A DNA stretch of 64,000 nucleotides, from contig NZ_CP029397.2 in assembly GCF_001704615.3 (NCBI RefSeq), positions 1,364,001 through 1,428,000 of the forward strand, given 5' to 3'. The position numbers and the translations under genes were made by a program. Source of the DNA: Acinetobacter defluvii. Its GTDB lineage: Bacteria; Pseudomonadota; Gammaproteobacteria; Pseudomonadales; Moraxellaceae. Below are positions 26,519 through 36,925 of this stretch, piece by piece. Each line of letters starts with the position of its first letter. Positions within the stretch are counted from its first letter, which is position 1. The notes below the pieces were generated by a model. The model ran no database searches. It was not told the DNA's origin and saw only the letters and a list, made by a program, of their open reading frames with translations.

Positions 26519-27787
26519 ATGACAATGATTAAAAAAGTACTTGGTTTTAGTATTTTAAGTATGTTGAGTGTTGGATCAAGTTTTGCAAGCAATTTAACCA
26601 ATTTTAATGAGCCAAATACAACCAAGCTAAATAGCGCCATACAAAATCGCAATGTACATATAGTACAGTTTGGTGACTCGCATACTGCCGCAGATGAAAT
26701 GACCAATGTATTGCGTCAACAACTGCAAAATGCTTTAGGTAATGGGGGCATGGGCTGGGGCATGCCAATGTATTTTTCGGGACAGCGGATGGCAAGATTT
26801 GGTTATGACAACGCAGGTTGGCAACCGATTTCAAGCCGTACACAGCGCAATGAAAACTATACTTTGGGTGGTTTAAATGCTGTTCCTTTGCGTACAGGTG
26901 CAACCTTAACCATCAAATCCAAACAACCTGAACAAATACAAAATATTTTAATCAGTATTCGTCAAGCTGCAGGAGAGGATGCTTTTACAGGTGTGGATGC
27001 GGATGGTAAAAGCTTTACACTGGAAGCACCTATAAAAAACAATCATTGGCAAACTGTCCGTTTTAGCGCAAAACTGCCATTTACCATTACTGCACAAAAT
27101 AACCGCAGTTCAGCTTTAGGTGGCTGGTGGGCGAAAAACCAAAATGGTTCGGGCGCAGTTGTATCAGCATTAGGAATCAATGGCGCTGAGTTGTCTTATT
27201 GGAACCGTTGGAGTAGTGATTGGCAGAATGAATTAACTGCTGTTGCGCCTAATCTGGTGATTTTGGCATATGGCACCAACGAAGCATATAACGATAATTT
27301 AGATGTGGAACAAACACGTTCTATTTTAGTCGATAAAATTCAAAAAATTAGAGCAAGCTCACCACAAACAGCAGTCATGATCGTGTCTGCACCTGAAAGT
27401 TTAAAGCGTACAGCAGGGGAATGCGGCAGTCGACCTGTCAAATTAAGCGCAGTACAAAGTATGCAGCTTGAAGTTGCTCAATCTATGCACACCTTATATT
27501 GGGATTGGCAAAAAGCAATGGGCGGTAGCTGCTCAATGAAATCATGGATTAATCAAGGGCTAGGACGTGCAGATGGTGTGCATTTTTCAGCGTCAGGCTA
27601 TCAGCGTTTAGGACGCAGTTTGGCTTCAGATTTGCTCAATCTTTCAGGTGTGAACATAGACGATCGTCCTACATCAAGTACTGAATCAAATCATACTAAT
27701 CCAACCCAGCTCAACCATTATGGGCAACTCGGCTTTGCACAAATTTGTTTAGAAGGTTCTAGCGAATGTAAAAGTATTGGTCGTTAA
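26519..27787 (+). CDS. Secreted SGNH/GDSL esterase (Ape1-like)
   Basis: A 422-residue exported protein with a signal peptide ending near SSFA-SNL. Block I reads VQFGDSHTAADEMTN, followed by GNGGMGWGMPM and SGQRMA, a pattern I associate with Neisseria Ape1-type peptidoglycan O-acetylesterases. Block III is ILAYGTNEAYND and block V is ADGVHFSASGYQRLG. A beta-rich domain of about 100 residues (110-210) is inserted between blocks I and III. It follows the PatB-like gene by 26 bp. Likely removes O-acetyl groups added by the upstream pair. Confidence 0.82.
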   Translation: MTMIKKVLGFSILSMLSVGSSFASNLTNFNEPNTTKLNSAIQNRNVHIVQFGDSHTAADEMTNVLRQQLQNALGNGGMGWGMPMYFSGQRMARFGYDNAGWQPISSRTQRNENYTLGGLNAVPLRTGATLTIKSKQPEQIQNILISIRQAAGEDAFTGVDADGKSFTLEAPIKNNHWQTVRFSAKLPFTITAQNNRSSALGGWWAKNQNGSGAVVSALGINGAELSYWNRWSSDWQNELTAVAPNLVILAYGTNEAYNDNLDVEQTRSILVDKIQKIRASSPQTAVMIVSAPESLKRTAGECGSRPVKLSAVQSMQLEVAQSMHTLYWDWQKAMGGSCSMKSWINQGLGRADGVHFSASGYQRLGRSLASDLLNLSGVNIDDRPTSSTESNHTNPTQLNHYGQLGFAQICLEGSSECKSIGR

Positions 27788-27814
27788 AACAGACCTATAA
27801 TACTTTGAAAATAT

Positions 27815-27856
27815 ACGTAATTGAATGCAAGAGTTTGATTCAATTACGTTATTTTT
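27815..27856 (+). terminator. Terminator after the O-acetylation cluster
   Basis: The perfect 12-bp stem ACGTAATTGAAT/ATTCAATTACGT (27815-27826 with 27838-27849) is followed by a T-rich run, 28 bp after the last stop of the cluster. Confidence 0.85.
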
Positions 27857-27880
27857 CTATAAAATAAACCACTTAAAAGC

Positions 27881-27997
27881 TTATTTAGAAAGGATAAATT
27901 CCCAGATAATATACCCTAGACCAAAGCCAAGCAATGAATATGCAGTAATGATAAAAAATACAAAACTTGCTTTATTTTTTTTTCTTAAAAAACTCAT
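27881..27997 (-). CDS. Small membrane protein (38 residues)
   Basis: The minus-strand ATG at 27997 is preceded by AAAGGTTG at ribosome-binding distance. It opens a 38-codon frame: MSFLRKKNKASF, a hydrophobic helix (VFFIITAYSLLGFGLGYII), then WEFILSK and a stop. The positive N-terminus and single helix are typical of short inner-membrane proteins with the N-terminus inside. I recognise no family. Confidence 0.5.
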   Translation of the reverse strand: MSFLRKKNKASFVFFIITAYSLLGFGLGYIIWEFILSK

Positions 27998-28404
27998 TAC
28001 AATCAACCTTTATTCAGATAATGTTTCATTTTGAAGTATTTTCTAAAAAATGAAAGATATAAAAACACTTAAAAAAAGTATAACAGATTGGAGATTTTGT
28101 ATCTATTTTAATGCTTTTTCATTCAGTTTGTGTGGATTTTAAGATATTGTATTAATTAAAAAATTAGTCATCTTGATATAAAAACAAAAAAATCATCTAG
28201 TGCCATAAAGACTAGAAAAATGACAGTACGTGAGTTCTATTTAAATAAAATTCTTTAATTATATTTATTTACTTAGAAAATAAACTTTAATTTTTGCTTT
28301 TTCACTTGCTTATATCATAGGGTAACAATATATGTTAGATAAGTAGGAATCCCAGATAAATTTGAAGTGAATGGTCTATTATTCGGATCAATAAGGGTTA
28401 AAAC
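27998..28404. other. AT-rich intergenic region, nothing recognised
   Basis: About 400 bp between the 38-residue ORF and the hairpins behind the fatty-acid transporter. It presumably includes the promoter of the small ORF. No credible coding frame or strong hairpin seen. Confidence 0.3.
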
Positions 28405-28455
28405 GATCTTCGCATAGAAGATCAAAAAAGCTTAATGTATGAGATTAAGCTTTTT
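28405..28455 (-). terminator. Double hairpin terminator after the fatty-acid transporter gene
   Basis: Two adjacent hairpins lie downstream of the minus-strand transporter. AAAAAGCTTAAT/ATTAAGCTTTTT (28425-28436 with 28444-28455) is the main terminator. GATCTTC/GAAGATC (28405-28411 with 28417-28423) follows. Confidence 0.85.
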
Positions 28456-28497
28456 CCTAGATTATGAATGATAGTACATTGATTTTGACTTTATACT

Positions 28498-29925
28498 TTA
28501 AAAAGTTGGAGCAATGTAAGTGAGAGTACGACCCAATGCCCATAATAAAAATAGGACTAGAGGAATATGAAAAATCAATTGTGTTACGGTAAAACCAATC
28601 ACATCTTTAGCTTTGAGTTTTAAAATACCGAGCATTGGCAACATAAAAAATGGGTTAATTAAATTAGGTAATGCTTCAGCAGCATTATAAATCTGGACAG
28701 ACCAACCTAAATGATATTTTAAATCATGTGCAGCCTGCATCACATAAGGTGCTTCGATGATCCATTTTCCACCACCTGATGGAATGAAAAAGCCTAAAAT
28801 CGCCGAATAAACCCCCATAACAATGGCAAAAGTTTCTTTAGATGAAATTGACACAAAAAACTCAGCAATATAATGCGAGAGTGATAAATCTTGTGCATTC
28901 ATGGCATGAGTCATGATAAAAGCAATACTGCCATAAAGAGGGAATTGGATCAGTACACCAGAAATTGCAGGGACTGCTTTTGATACAGCATTTAAAAAGT
29001 TGCGTGGTGTTCCATGCAGTGCAATACCAAGCATTAAGAAGATAAAATTATAAGTATTTAAACTTGAAATAGCGAGAATGGGATTACTTTTAGAGAATTC
29101 ATTAAACATCCAGATTGCACCTAAAATCACAATCAAGATACTTAAAATAGGCGAGTTTTCTAACCAATCTCCAGGACGCTTATGACTTGCAGTATTTTGT
29201 ACTTCAGTATCGTCTCGATCAAGTTCGATATTGAACTGATCTATGGTTTTGACATTTTGCCCCTTAGGTGCAGAGAAGTAGGCAATTGCAATCGAAGCAA
29301 TGATCAGCACTGCGGTCATGATCAGTGACTGTGGTAAGAAAATTGTTTCGGTAAAAGGAATGACACCTGTGAGTTGGTAGATCGACTCAGGTAAACTGGC
29401 TTTATTGGCTTGTAATTGTGCAGCAGAGGAACTGATCCCAAGCGCCCATGTTGCCCCCATGCCAATAATTGCTGCGGCGGCAGCCGCACGATAATCAAGT
29501 TTTAACTCTTTGCGTTGTGCTAATGCAATCACTAACAAGGCTGTGAGCACTGTACTCATTGCCCAATTGATCAATGATACGAATAAGCTAATCGTGGCAA
29601 CAAGAACAATACCACCTGTTCCTGAACTTGGAATTCGTGCAAGTGTATTAATGATAAATTTAATTGGTTTTGAGACAGAAACAACATAGCCGACCACAAT
29701 TAACATACACATTTGTAAGGTAAATGGAATCAAACTCCAAAAACCATCACCAAAAGAAAGTGCAACTTGTGTAGCTGGAGCACCGATTGCCATAGAGGCA
29801 ATAGCCACGATAATGACACCTAAAAGTGCAAAGATATAAGAGTCAGGAAACCATTTTTCAGACCAATCACTGACTTTAATTGCAAACTTTTGCAATATAT
29901 TTTGAGAATCACCCATTATATTCAT
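28498..29925 (-). CDS. atoE: Short-chain fatty acid transporter (AtoE family)
   Basis: A 475-residue polytopic membrane protein with about twelve hydrophobic segments and family blocks SLIPFTLQMCMLIVVGYVVS, FIPSGGGKWIIEAPYVM and NAAEALPNLINPFFMLPMLG. E. coli AtoE imports acetoacetate and butyrate. It lies about 200 bp downstream of the CoA-transferase genes on the same strand, so it could take up acetoacetate or short-chain acids for that enzyme. A strong double hairpin ends the transcript. Confidence 0.88.
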   Translation of the reverse strand: MNIMGDSQNILQKFAIKVSDWSEKWFPDSYIFALLGVIIVAIASMAIGAPATQVALSFGDGFWSLIPFTLQMCMLIVVGYVVSVSKPIKFIINTLARIPSSGTGGIVLVATISLFVSLINWAMSTVLTALLVIALAQRKELKLDYRAAAAAAIIGMGATWALGISSSAAQLQANKASLPESIYQLTGVIPFTETIFLPQSLIMTAVLIIASIAIAYFSAPKGQNVKTIDQFNIELDRDDTEVQNTASHKRPGDWLENSPILSILIVILGAIWMFNEFSKSNPILAISSLNTYNFIFLMLGIALHGTPRNFLNAVSKAVPAISGVLIQFPLYGSIAFIMTHAMNAQDLSLSHYIAEFFVSISSKETFAIVMGVYSAILGFFIPSGGGKWIIEAPYVMQAAHDLKYHLGWSVQIYNAAEALPNLINPFFMLPMLGILKLKAKDVIGFTVTQLIFHIPLVLFLLWALGRTLTYIAPTF

Positions 29926-30122
29926 CCTTGAATTTTATTTTTACATGCTAAATGCCTTATGCATTGAATAACGTGCGAGTTTGTTTCTATAGTGATTTAT
30001 AACAGTAAATTTTAAATACTGTTTTAAATGAAAAATATAAGACTATGAAAGTCTTATATTTTATAGAGGTTGATTTAAATTTTACTTTATTATGTGCATG
30101 GGTATCTTTAACAATAAGATTA

Positions 30123-30752
30123 CTATTGTAAAATAGTCACACCTGTCACTTTTTGCACTTCATCCAATGTTACACCGTCTGCAAGCTCAACCAGTTTGAT
30201 GCCATTTTCAGTCACATCAAATACACCTAAGTCGGAAATAATGCGGTCTACGACAGCTTTGCCTGTAAGTGGTAATGCACAGTTTTTCACAATTTTAGGT
30301 GAGCCATCTTTGGCTGAGTGTTCCATGAGCACCACAACACGCTGCACGCCTGCCACCAAATCCATTGCACCGCCCATACCTTTGACTTTTTTGCCAGGAA
30401 TCATCCAGTTGGCTAAGTCACCTGTTTCAGATACCTCCATTGCACCTAAGATCGCAATATTGACTTTGCCACCACGAATCATGGCAAATGATTGTGAACT
30501 TGCAAAAAAAGAAGCACCTGAACGAGCCGTTACGGTTTGCTTACCGGCATTGATCAAATCTGCATCTACGGTTTCTTCAGTTGGGAATTCTCCAATACCC
30601 AATAAACCATTTTCAGACTGCAGCCAAACATCCATATTTTCAGGAATATAATTTGCCACTAGGGTAGGTAAACCGATGCCCAAATTGACATAAAAACCAT
30701 TTTCAAGTTCTTGTGCGGCACGTTGTGCCATTTCATTGCGTGTCCATGCCAT
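30123..30752 (-). CDS. scoB: 3-oxoacid (acetoacetate) CoA-transferase subunit B
   Basis: The 209-residue beta subunit of a family I CoA-transferase. The catalytic Glu is in [13 protein letters not shown]. Nearby blocks are [36 protein letters not shown] and [12 protein letters not shown]. With subunit A it exchanges CoA between succinyl-CoA (or another donor) and acetoacetate. It starts 4 bp after subunit A. Placed downstream of HMG-CoA lyase, which makes acetoacetate from leucine carbon. Confidence 0.94.
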   Translation of the reverse strand: MAWTRNEMAQRAAQELENGFYVNLGIGLPTLVANYIPENMDVWLQSENGLLGIGEFPTEETVDADLINAGKQTVTARSGASFFASSQSFAMIRGGKVNIAILGAMEVSETGDLANWMIPGKKVKGMGGAMDLVAGVQRVVVLMEHSAKDGSPKIVKNCALPLTGKAVVDRIISDLGVFDVTENGIKLVELADGVTLDEVQKVTGVTILQ

Positions 30753-30756
30753 GAGC

Positions 30757-31461
30757 TTATCCCTCTGATTTTAATGTCAATTGTTCGATACGTTTTTCAG
30801 GTTGCGCATTGACGATAATACGATGCACATAAATTCCAGGAAGATGTACATGATCAGGATCTAATGCACCGACTTCGACCAATTCTTCGACTTCAACCAC
30901 GGTGATTTTGCCTGCGGTAGCGCAGTCAGGGTTAAAGTTACGTGCTGTTTTACGAAAAATTAAATTGCCTGCTTTGTCTGCTTTATAGGCTTTGACCAGC
31001 GCAATATCCGCAGTCAGTGATTCCTCTAAAATATGATCTTTACCATTAAAATTACGGACTTCTTTGCCTTCAGCAATCAGTGTGCCTACACCTGCTTGCG
31101 TAAAGAAAGCGGGAATGCCTGCACCACCAGCACGTAATTTTTCAGCCAAAGTGCCTTGTGGGGTGAGTTCAACTTCAAGTTCACCATTTAAAAATTGGCG
31201 TTCAAACTCTTTGTTTTCACCGACATAAGATGCGATCATTTTTTTGATTTGTTTCGTTTCAAGAAGCAATCCTAAACCAAACCCATCCACACCTGCATTG
31301 TTGGAAATACAAGTTAACTCTTTGACACCCGTTGCTTTTAATGCAGCAATAAGGGCTTCGGGCATACCACAGAGACCAAAACCACCTACAGCTAAAGTTT
31401 GTCCATCTTGGACGATATCTTTGAGTGCATCATTGGCATTTGCATAGACTTTATTGAGCAT
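30757..31461 (-). CDS. scoA: 3-oxoacid (acetoacetate) CoA-transferase subunit A
   Basis: The 234-residue alpha subunit. Family blocks are [37 protein letters not shown] and [20 protein letters not shown]. It lies 58 bp downstream of the HMG-CoA lyase gene on the same strand, probably in the same transcript. It could equally be called atoD; donor specificity cannot be read from the sequence by eye. Confidence 0.93.
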   Translation of the reverse strand: MLNKVYANANDALKDIVQDGQTLAVGGFGLCGMPEALIAALKATGVKELTCISNNAGVDGFGLGLLLETKQIKKMIASYVGENKEFERQFLNGELEVELTPQGTLAEKLRAGGAGIPAFFTQAGVGTLIAEGKEVRNFNGKDHILEESLTADIALVKAYKADKAGNLIFRKTARNFNPDCATAGKITVVEVEELVEVGALDPDHVHLPGIYVHRIIVNAQPEKRIEQLTLKSEG

Positions 31462-31519
31462 ATTCCACCTTATTATTACGTGCTTATTCCATTAATTTTT
31501 TCAATTATGCAGGTTTATC

Positions 31520-32437
31520 TCATGAAACACATTGAGTTTGCCAGTAGGCATTTGCATAATTTGAAGGATTTGTTCGATTTAAAACTTGACTAATATTTCG
31601 ACTGGCTTGCATCAGTGCATCAAGGTGAATTCCTGTTTCAAAGCCCATTTTTGACAATAAATAATACAAGTCTTCGGTTGAGACATTACCAGAAGCACCT
31701 TTGGCATAAGGGCAACCGCCAAGCCCAGCAATAGACGAGTCAAAGACACGAATACCTTGTTCAAGGGATTGATAAATATTCGCTATCGCCATACCGTAGG
31801 TATTATGGAAATGTCCTGCTAACACTTTACTGTTCAGTTCTGCGAGGCAAGCTTCCCACACTTTTTTAACACGATCAGGCGTTGCTGTGCCAATGGTTTC
31901 ACCTAAAGACACTTCATAACAGCCCATGTCATACAAACGCTGTGTCACTTGTGCCACTTGTTTGGGATCGATTGCACCTTCATAAGGACAATCGACAATA
32001 CAAGACACATAGCCACGTACTTTGACATGATTAGCTTTGGCTGCAGCCAAAACATCAGCAAATTTTTCAAAGCTTTCATCTATTGAACAGTTGATGTTTT
32101 TACGGGTAAAGCTTTCAGACGCTGCGGTAAATACCGCAACCTCTTGGCAACCTACCGCGAGTGCAGACTCAAAACCTTTAAGATTTGGCGTAAGTAAGCT
32201 AAAGCCAATATTGGGGTCTTGAGGTAGATCAGCAAACAGTTGATCACTATTTGCCATTTGCGGTACCCATTTTGCTGAGACACAAGAGCCGACTTCAATT
32301 GAAGTCAGTCCTGTATGCATTAAATCCACAATCAAAGCTTTACGCTGTTCAAGTGTCAGAGGTGTTTTTTCGTTTTGCAGTCCATCTCGTGGACCGACTT
32401 CAACGATTTTAACGAAGTTGTCGTGTGGGATCGTCAT
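31520..32437 (-). CDS. liuE: Hydroxymethylglutaryl-CoA lyase
   Basis: Cleaves 3-hydroxy-3-methylglutaryl-CoA to acetyl-CoA and acetoacetate, the last step of leucine degradation. 305 residues, TIM-barrel HMGL-like. The N-terminal block is VEVGPRDGLQNEKTPL; the metal-site region is LAGHFHNTYGMA; the Cys signature is AGLGGCPYAKGASGNVSTED. The start codon overlaps the end of liuD (ATGA), giving tight coupling. Confidence 0.95.
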   Translation of the reverse strand: MTIPHDNFVKIVEVGPRDGLQNEKTPLTLEQRKALIVDLMHTGLTSIEVGSCVSAKWVPQMANSDQLFADLPQDPNIGFSLLTPNLKGFESALAVGCQEVAVFTAASESFTRKNINCSIDESFEKFADVLAAAKANHVKVRGYVSCIVDCPYEGAIDPKQVAQVTQRLYDMGCYEVSLGETIGTATPDRVKKVWEACLAELNSKVLAGHFHNTYGMAIANIYQSLEQGIRVFDSSIAGLGGCPYAKGASGNVSTEDLYYLLSKMGFETGIHLDALMQASRNISQVLNRTNPSNYANAYWQTQCVS

Positions 32438-34428
32438 GCAACATTCTCCGCTAATATTTCAAACTCGACCAATTCATCGCCTGCCTTGACTTGATCACCT
32501 GCTTGGAAATACGCTGCAGCAATCACACCATCATGTGGGGCACGAATGGTATATTCGATTTTCATCGCTTCAAGTGTCAGTAAAATATCATCCTTTTTCA
32601 CTTGGTCTTTGGCAGAAACTAAGACTTTGGTAATTACACCTGGCATTGGTGCTTTCAGATTGCTTTCATTTCCTGCATCATCTTCATTGCTAATTTTTGC
32701 CAAAATTTGTTCAAAAATATAATTTTGTGCATTAGAAAATACCGTGAGTGCTTGAGCATTACGACTAAATGCCACTTTTTGCTTTAAGCCATTGAGGTCG
32801 ATTTGTATGGTATTGTCATTCAGTAACTGACCTGAAATTTGCAATTTTAAATCTTGATATTCAGCAATGAATTGATCGCCAACTGCTCTAAAATTCACTT
32901 GAATTTGCGTATCTGCCAATTTAAGTTTAATTGGATACAGTCCAGCTTGGTTTAAACGCCAAGTCGATTGATTTTGCCAAACAGGGTTATTTGCTGTTTG
33001 ATTGTGTTGAAATCGACTGAGTAACTCGGTAAATGCTGCGGTAATAATCAGGTTGGTATCTGCAGCACGGATATTTTTAAATAAAAATGCGTCTTCACGT
33101 TGAATGAGGTTGGTATCCAACTCTGCATTTTTGAATGAGTCGCAACGAATGATGCGGTCTAAGAATGCAATATTATTGCCCAAACCTTCAACATGGAAAT
33201 GCCCAAGCGCATGGTGCATTTGTACCAATGCTTCATCACGGTTTTTGCCCCAAACGATGAGTTTTGAAATCATTGGGTCATAATACGTGGTGATTTCATC
33301 GCCTTGCACAATGCCACTGTCGACACGCACATGCTCATTTTGCTCAGGATAATGTAAGTAGTGAATTTTCCCAATTGCAGGTAAGTAGCCTTTTTCAGGT
33401 TCTTCGGCATAGATACGTGCTTCAATCGCATGCCCATGGATGCTAAGTTCATGCTGTAATTTTGGTAAAGGCTCACCGCTTGCAACACGTAGTTGCCATT
33501 CGACTAAGTCTTGTCCTGTGATCATTTCAGTCACAGGGTGTTCAACTTGTAAACGGGTGTTCATTTCCATGAAATACGCTGTGCCGTCTTGTTCTACAAT
33601 GAACTCAACTGTGCCTGCACCGACATAATTCACCGCACTGGCTGCATCAATCGCTGCTTTACGCATGGCTTCCAATTTTTCTTCAGTAATTTTTGGTGCA
33701 GGTGCTTCTTCTAACACTTTTTGGTGACGACGTTGTACAGAACAATCTCGTTCAAATAAATGCACGTAGTTACCATGTGAGTCACCAAAAACTTGTACTT
33801 CAACATGGCGTGGATTGACGACATAGCGTTCTACTAAAACTTCATCATTGCCGAAGCTTGATTTTGCTTCATTTTTACACGAAGACAGCGCATCTAAAAA
33901 GTCAGCTTCACGCTCGACCAAACGCATGCCTTTACCACCACCACCTGCACTGGCTTTGATGAGAACAGGGTAGCCAATGCCATCGGCTTGTTGTTTTAAA
34001 AAAGCCGCATCTTGATTGGTGCCATGATAACCTGGCGTTAGAGGCACACCTGCTTTTTCCATGAGCGCTTTTGAGGTTGCCTTAAGTCCCATTGCCAAGA
34101 TCGCAGCGACAGGTGGACCAATAAATACGATATTATTTTTTTCACACGCAAGGGCAAATTGATCATTTTCAGACAAGAAGCCATAGCCTGGATGAATCGC
34201 TTGCGCACCTGTGTCTAAAGCGGCTTGAATAATACGATCAACTTGTAAATAACTTTGTGAAGCAGGGGATTCACCAATATATACTGCTTCATCTGCTTGT
34301 TTGACATGCTGAGAATTTGCATCAGCATCCGAATATACTGCTACTGTTGCAATGCCTAATTTTTTCGCTGTATGAATTACACGGCAAGCGATTTCGCCAC
34401 GATTGGCAATTAAAATCTTTTCAAACAT
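32434..34428 (-). CDS. liuD: Methylcrotonyl-CoA carboxylase, biotin-containing alpha subunit
   Basis: 664 residues joining biotin carboxylase and biotin carrier domains. The ATP-grasp core is at about residues 1-445, with IKASAGGGGKGMRLVE, EMNTRLQVEHPVTEMITG and the N-terminal IANRGEIACRVI. A linker of about 130 residues follows. The biotinyl domain at 595-664 has the biotin-accepting Lys in LEAMKIEYTI. It charges biotin with CO2 for the LiuB carboxyltransferase. The order liuB-liuC-liuD and spacings near 10 bp fit the Pseudomonas-type liu operon. Confidence 0.95.
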   Translation of the reverse strand: MFEKILIANRGEIACRVIHTAKKLGIATVAVYSDADANSQHVKQADEAVYIGESPASQSYLQVDRIIQAALDTGAQAIHPGYGFLSENDQFALACEKNNIVFIGPPVAAILAMGLKATSKALMEKAGVPLTPGYHGTNQDAAFLKQQADGIGYPVLIKASAGGGGKGMRLVEREADFLDALSSCKNEAKSSFGNDEVLVERYVVNPRHVEVQVFGDSHGNYVHLFERDCSVQRRHQKVLEEAPAPKITEEKLEAMRKAAIDAASAVNYVGAGTVEFIVEQDGTAYFMEMNTRLQVEHPVTEMITGQDLVEWQLRVASGEPLPKLQHELSIHGHAIEARIYAEEPEKGYLPAIGKIHYLHYPEQNEHVRVDSGIVQGDEITTYYDPMISKLIVWGKNRDEALVQMHHALGHFHVEGLGNNIAFLDRIIRCDSFKNAELDTNLIQREDAFLFKNIRAADTNLIITAAFTELLSRFQHNQTANNPVWQNQSTWRLNQAGLYPIKLKLADTQIQVNFRAVGDQFIAEYQDLKLQISGQLLNDNTIQIDLNGLKQKVAFSRNAQALTVFSNAQNYIFEQILAKISNEDDAGNESNLKAPMPGVITKVLVSAKDQVKKDDILLTLEAMKIEYTIRAPHDGVIAAAYFQAGDQVKAGDELVEFEILAENVA

Positions 34429-34438
34429 GGTGTTGTCC

Positions 34439-35236
34439 TTATTCTGTACTGTTTGTAATCCATTCAGGGCTTTGTTTCGTTAAAAACGCCTGTAATCCAT
34501 TTTTTGCTTCAGCCCCCTGACGTACATGGGCGATATGTTGCGCTGTTTGTAGCAATAAATCTTCAGTTAAGCTTTCTTGGCTGACCATTTGAATCAGTTG
34601 TTTTGACGCAGACTGTGCTTCAGGACCACCCAAAACTAAGGTGTCAATGATCTCTTGAATTTTACTGTCGAGTTGTTCAGGTGAGGTGACTTCATGCACT
34701 AAACCAATCGCTTTGCCTTGTTCTGCCGAAATACGCTCTGCAGTGAGGAAATAGCGTGATGCCTGACGTGCGCCAATGGCACGAATCACATAAGGACTGA
34801 TAGTAGAGGGGGCTAAACCTAAACGTACTTCTGACGTTGCAAATTTTGCATCTGTGCTTGCCACACAAATGTCGCATGCAGAAGCTAAGCCCATCCCACC
34901 ACCAAATGCGACACCTTGTACACGAGCAATCGTAGGTTGTTTTAACGTTGCTAAACTCTGTAGCATTTTCGCAAGTTTTAAAGCGTCGGCTTGATTATCC
35001 GCTTGCGATGCTTCGCCTGCTTGTTTCATCCAATTCAGGTCAGCACCTGCGGAAAAGCTTTTGCCACGACCTGCTAAAACCACCACGCGAATATCATTAC
35101 GTGTATTTAACTGTTGAAAACATTGGTTTAATTCTTCTATCACTTGGGTGTTAAAGGCATTATGCAATTCAGCACGATTAATCCACACCGTTGCAACGTG
35201 TTGCTGTTGTTCGAGTTGTAAATATTGAAAATCCAT
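34439..35236 (-). CDS. liuC: Methylglutaconyl-CoA hydratase (enoyl-CoA hydratase family)
   Basis: A 265-residue crotonase-fold enzyme placed between the two carboxylase genes, where it hydrates 3-methylglutaconyl-CoA to HMG-CoA. The oxyanion-hole block is GRGKSFSAGADLNWMKQ and the second is VQGVAFGGGMGLASACDICV. The start at 35236 is preferred because AGAGGTG stands just upstream and a longer in-frame reading (to 35290) adds residues that overlap liuB and match nothing. Specific function is assigned from operon context. Confidence 0.92.
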   Translation of the reverse strand: MDFQYLQLEQQQHVATVWINRAELHNAFNTQVIEELNQCFQQLNTRNDIRVVVLAGRGKSFSAGADLNWMKQAGEASQADNQADALKLAKMLQSLATLKQPTIARVQGVAFGGGMGLASACDICVASTDAKFATSEVRLGLAPSTISPYVIRAIGARQASRYFLTAERISAEQGKAIGLVHEVTSPEQLDSKIQEIIDTLVLGGPEAQSASKQLIQMVSQESLTEDLLLQTAQHIAHVRQGAEAKNGLQAFLTKQSPEWITNSTE

Positions 35237-35246
35237 GTTGCACCTC

Positions 35247-36848
35247 TTACATACGGAATACGCCGAACTTGGTTGGTAAAATCGGTGCATTCAGTGCAGC
35301 CGCCAAACTTAAGCCTAAAACATGACGAGATTGTGCAGGATCAACGACACCGTCATCCCATAAACGTGCTGATGCATAATATGGATGTCCTTGATGTTCG
35401 TATTGATCACGAATCGGTTGTTTAAATTGGTCTTCTTGTTCAGCGCTCCAACTTTCACCTTTGGCTTCAATTTGGTCACGTTTCAAGGTAGAGAGTACGC
35501 TAGCTGCTTGTTCACCACCCATCACTGAGATCCGTGAGTTTGGCCAAGTCCATAAGAAGCGAGGCGAGTAGGCACGACCACACATGCCGTAGTTGCCTGC
35601 ACCAAATGAACCACCGATCACCATGGTAATTTTTGGAACATTCGCTGTTGCAACTGCCATGACCAGTTTTGCACCATGTTTGGCAATACCTTCATTTTCA
35701 TACTGACGACCGACCATAAAGCCTGTGATATTTTGTAGGAATAACAACGGAATATTGCGCTGTGTGCACAGTTCAATGAAATGCGCACCTTTTTGGGCAG
35801 ACTCTGAAAATAAAATTCCGTTATTGGCAATGATGCCCACTTTCATACCATAAATAGAGGCAAAACCTGTGATTAACGTCGTCCCAAAGCGGGCTTTAAA
35901 TTCATCTAAACGTGAACCATCGACAATGCGAGCAATCACTTCACGAATATCAAACGGTTTACGAGTATCGGTTGGAATGATGCCGTACAGTTCTTCCGCA
36001 GCATAAAGCGGCTCTTCGATCTCCACATGATTCTGGTTCGGTGCTTTATTTAAATTTTTAACAATATTGCGAGCGATCAAAATGGCATGTTCATCATTTT
36101 CTGCCAAATGATCTGCAACACCCGACAGACGCGTATGTACATCACCACCGCCAAGATCTTCTGAAGTCACCACTTCACCTGTTGCCGCTTTGACGAGAGG
36201 AGGACCACCCAAGAAAATAGTACCTTGATTACGTACAATAATAGTTTCATCTGACATAGCAGGTACATACGCACCACCTGCGGTACAGCTCCCCATCACA
36301 ATCGCAATTTGGGCAATGCCCATGCTCGACATACGGGCTTGATTATAAAAAATACGTCCAAAATGATCACGATCTGGGAAGACTTCATCTTGCATCGGCA
36401 AGAAAGCACCACCAGAGTCGACCATATAAATACACGGTAAATGGTTTTGTTCAGCGATTTCTTGTGCACGTAAATGCTTTTTCACAGTCAATGGATAATA
36501 CGTTCCACCTTTTACTGTTGCATCATTTGCCACGATCATGCAGCTGACACCTTGTACTTGACCGATCCCTGCAACCACACCTGCAGCAGGAACATCATCG
36601 GCATAGACATTCAAGCCTGCGATTTGCCCGATTTCTAAAAATGCGGTACCTGCATCAATTAATTGGTCAATACGGTCACGTGCGAGGAGTTTGCCTCGTG
36701 CAATATGCTTTTCACGGGCTTTTTCGCCACCACCCAAAGCAATGGTCGCCACTTTTTGTTTCAGATCATCGACCAATTGTTGCATTGCCGCTTGATTGGC
36801 TTTGAAATCTTCACTTCGAATATTAATTTTGCTTTGTATTTGGTTCAT
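35247..36848 (-). CDS. liuB: Methylcrotonyl-CoA carboxylase, carboxyltransferase beta subunit
   Basis: A 533-residue acetyl-CoA carboxylase-type carboxyltransferase. Blocks are [58 protein letters not shown] and [20 protein letters not shown]. With LiuD it forms methylcrotonyl-CoA carboxylase of the leucine pathway. A 122-bp gap containing a hairpin separates it from liuA, the longest spacing in the liuA-liuE run. Confidence 0.96.
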   Translation of the reverse strand: MNQIQSKINIRSEDFKANQAAMQQLVDDLKQKVATIALGGGEKAREKHIARGKLLARDRIDQLIDAGTAFLEIGQIAGLNVYADDVPAAGVVAGIGQVQGVSCMIVANDATVKGGTYYPLTVKKHLRAQEIAEQNHLPCIYMVDSGGAFLPMQDEVFPDRDHFGRIFYNQARMSSMGIAQIAIVMGSCTAGGAYVPAMSDETIIVRNQGTIFLGGPPLVKAATGEVVTSEDLGGGDVHTRLSGVADHLAENDEHAILIARNIVKNLNKAPNQNHVEIEEPLYAAEELYGIIPTDTRKPFDIREVIARIVDGSRLDEFKARFGTTLITGFASIYGMKVGIIANNGILFSESAQKGAHFIELCTQRNIPLLFLQNITGFMVGRQYENEGIAKHGAKLVMAVATANVPKITMVIGGSFGAGNYGMCGRAYSPRFLWTWPNSRISVMGGEQAASVLSTLKRDQIEAKGESWSAEQEDQFKQPIRDQYEHQGHPYYASARLWDDGVVDPAQSRHVLGLSLAAALNAPILPTKFGVFRM

Positions 36849-36925
36849 TTTGAACGTCCTTGTCTTTTTTTATATTCGATTTTATTTCAGCAAATAAATT
36901 ATAAAAAACTTACTGAATTTGATGT

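Noticed and set aside
27825..28034. Plus-strand 69-codon frame after the O-acetylation cluster
   Set aside because: It starts inside the terminator hairpin and is antisense to the better-supported 38-residue minus-strand ORF.
30196..30651. Open frame of about 150 codons on the plus strand inside scoB
   Set aside because: It lies wholly antisense to a well-supported CoA-transferase subunit, has no ribosome-binding site and its Ser/Thr/Pro-rich product matches nothing; a codon-bias shadow.
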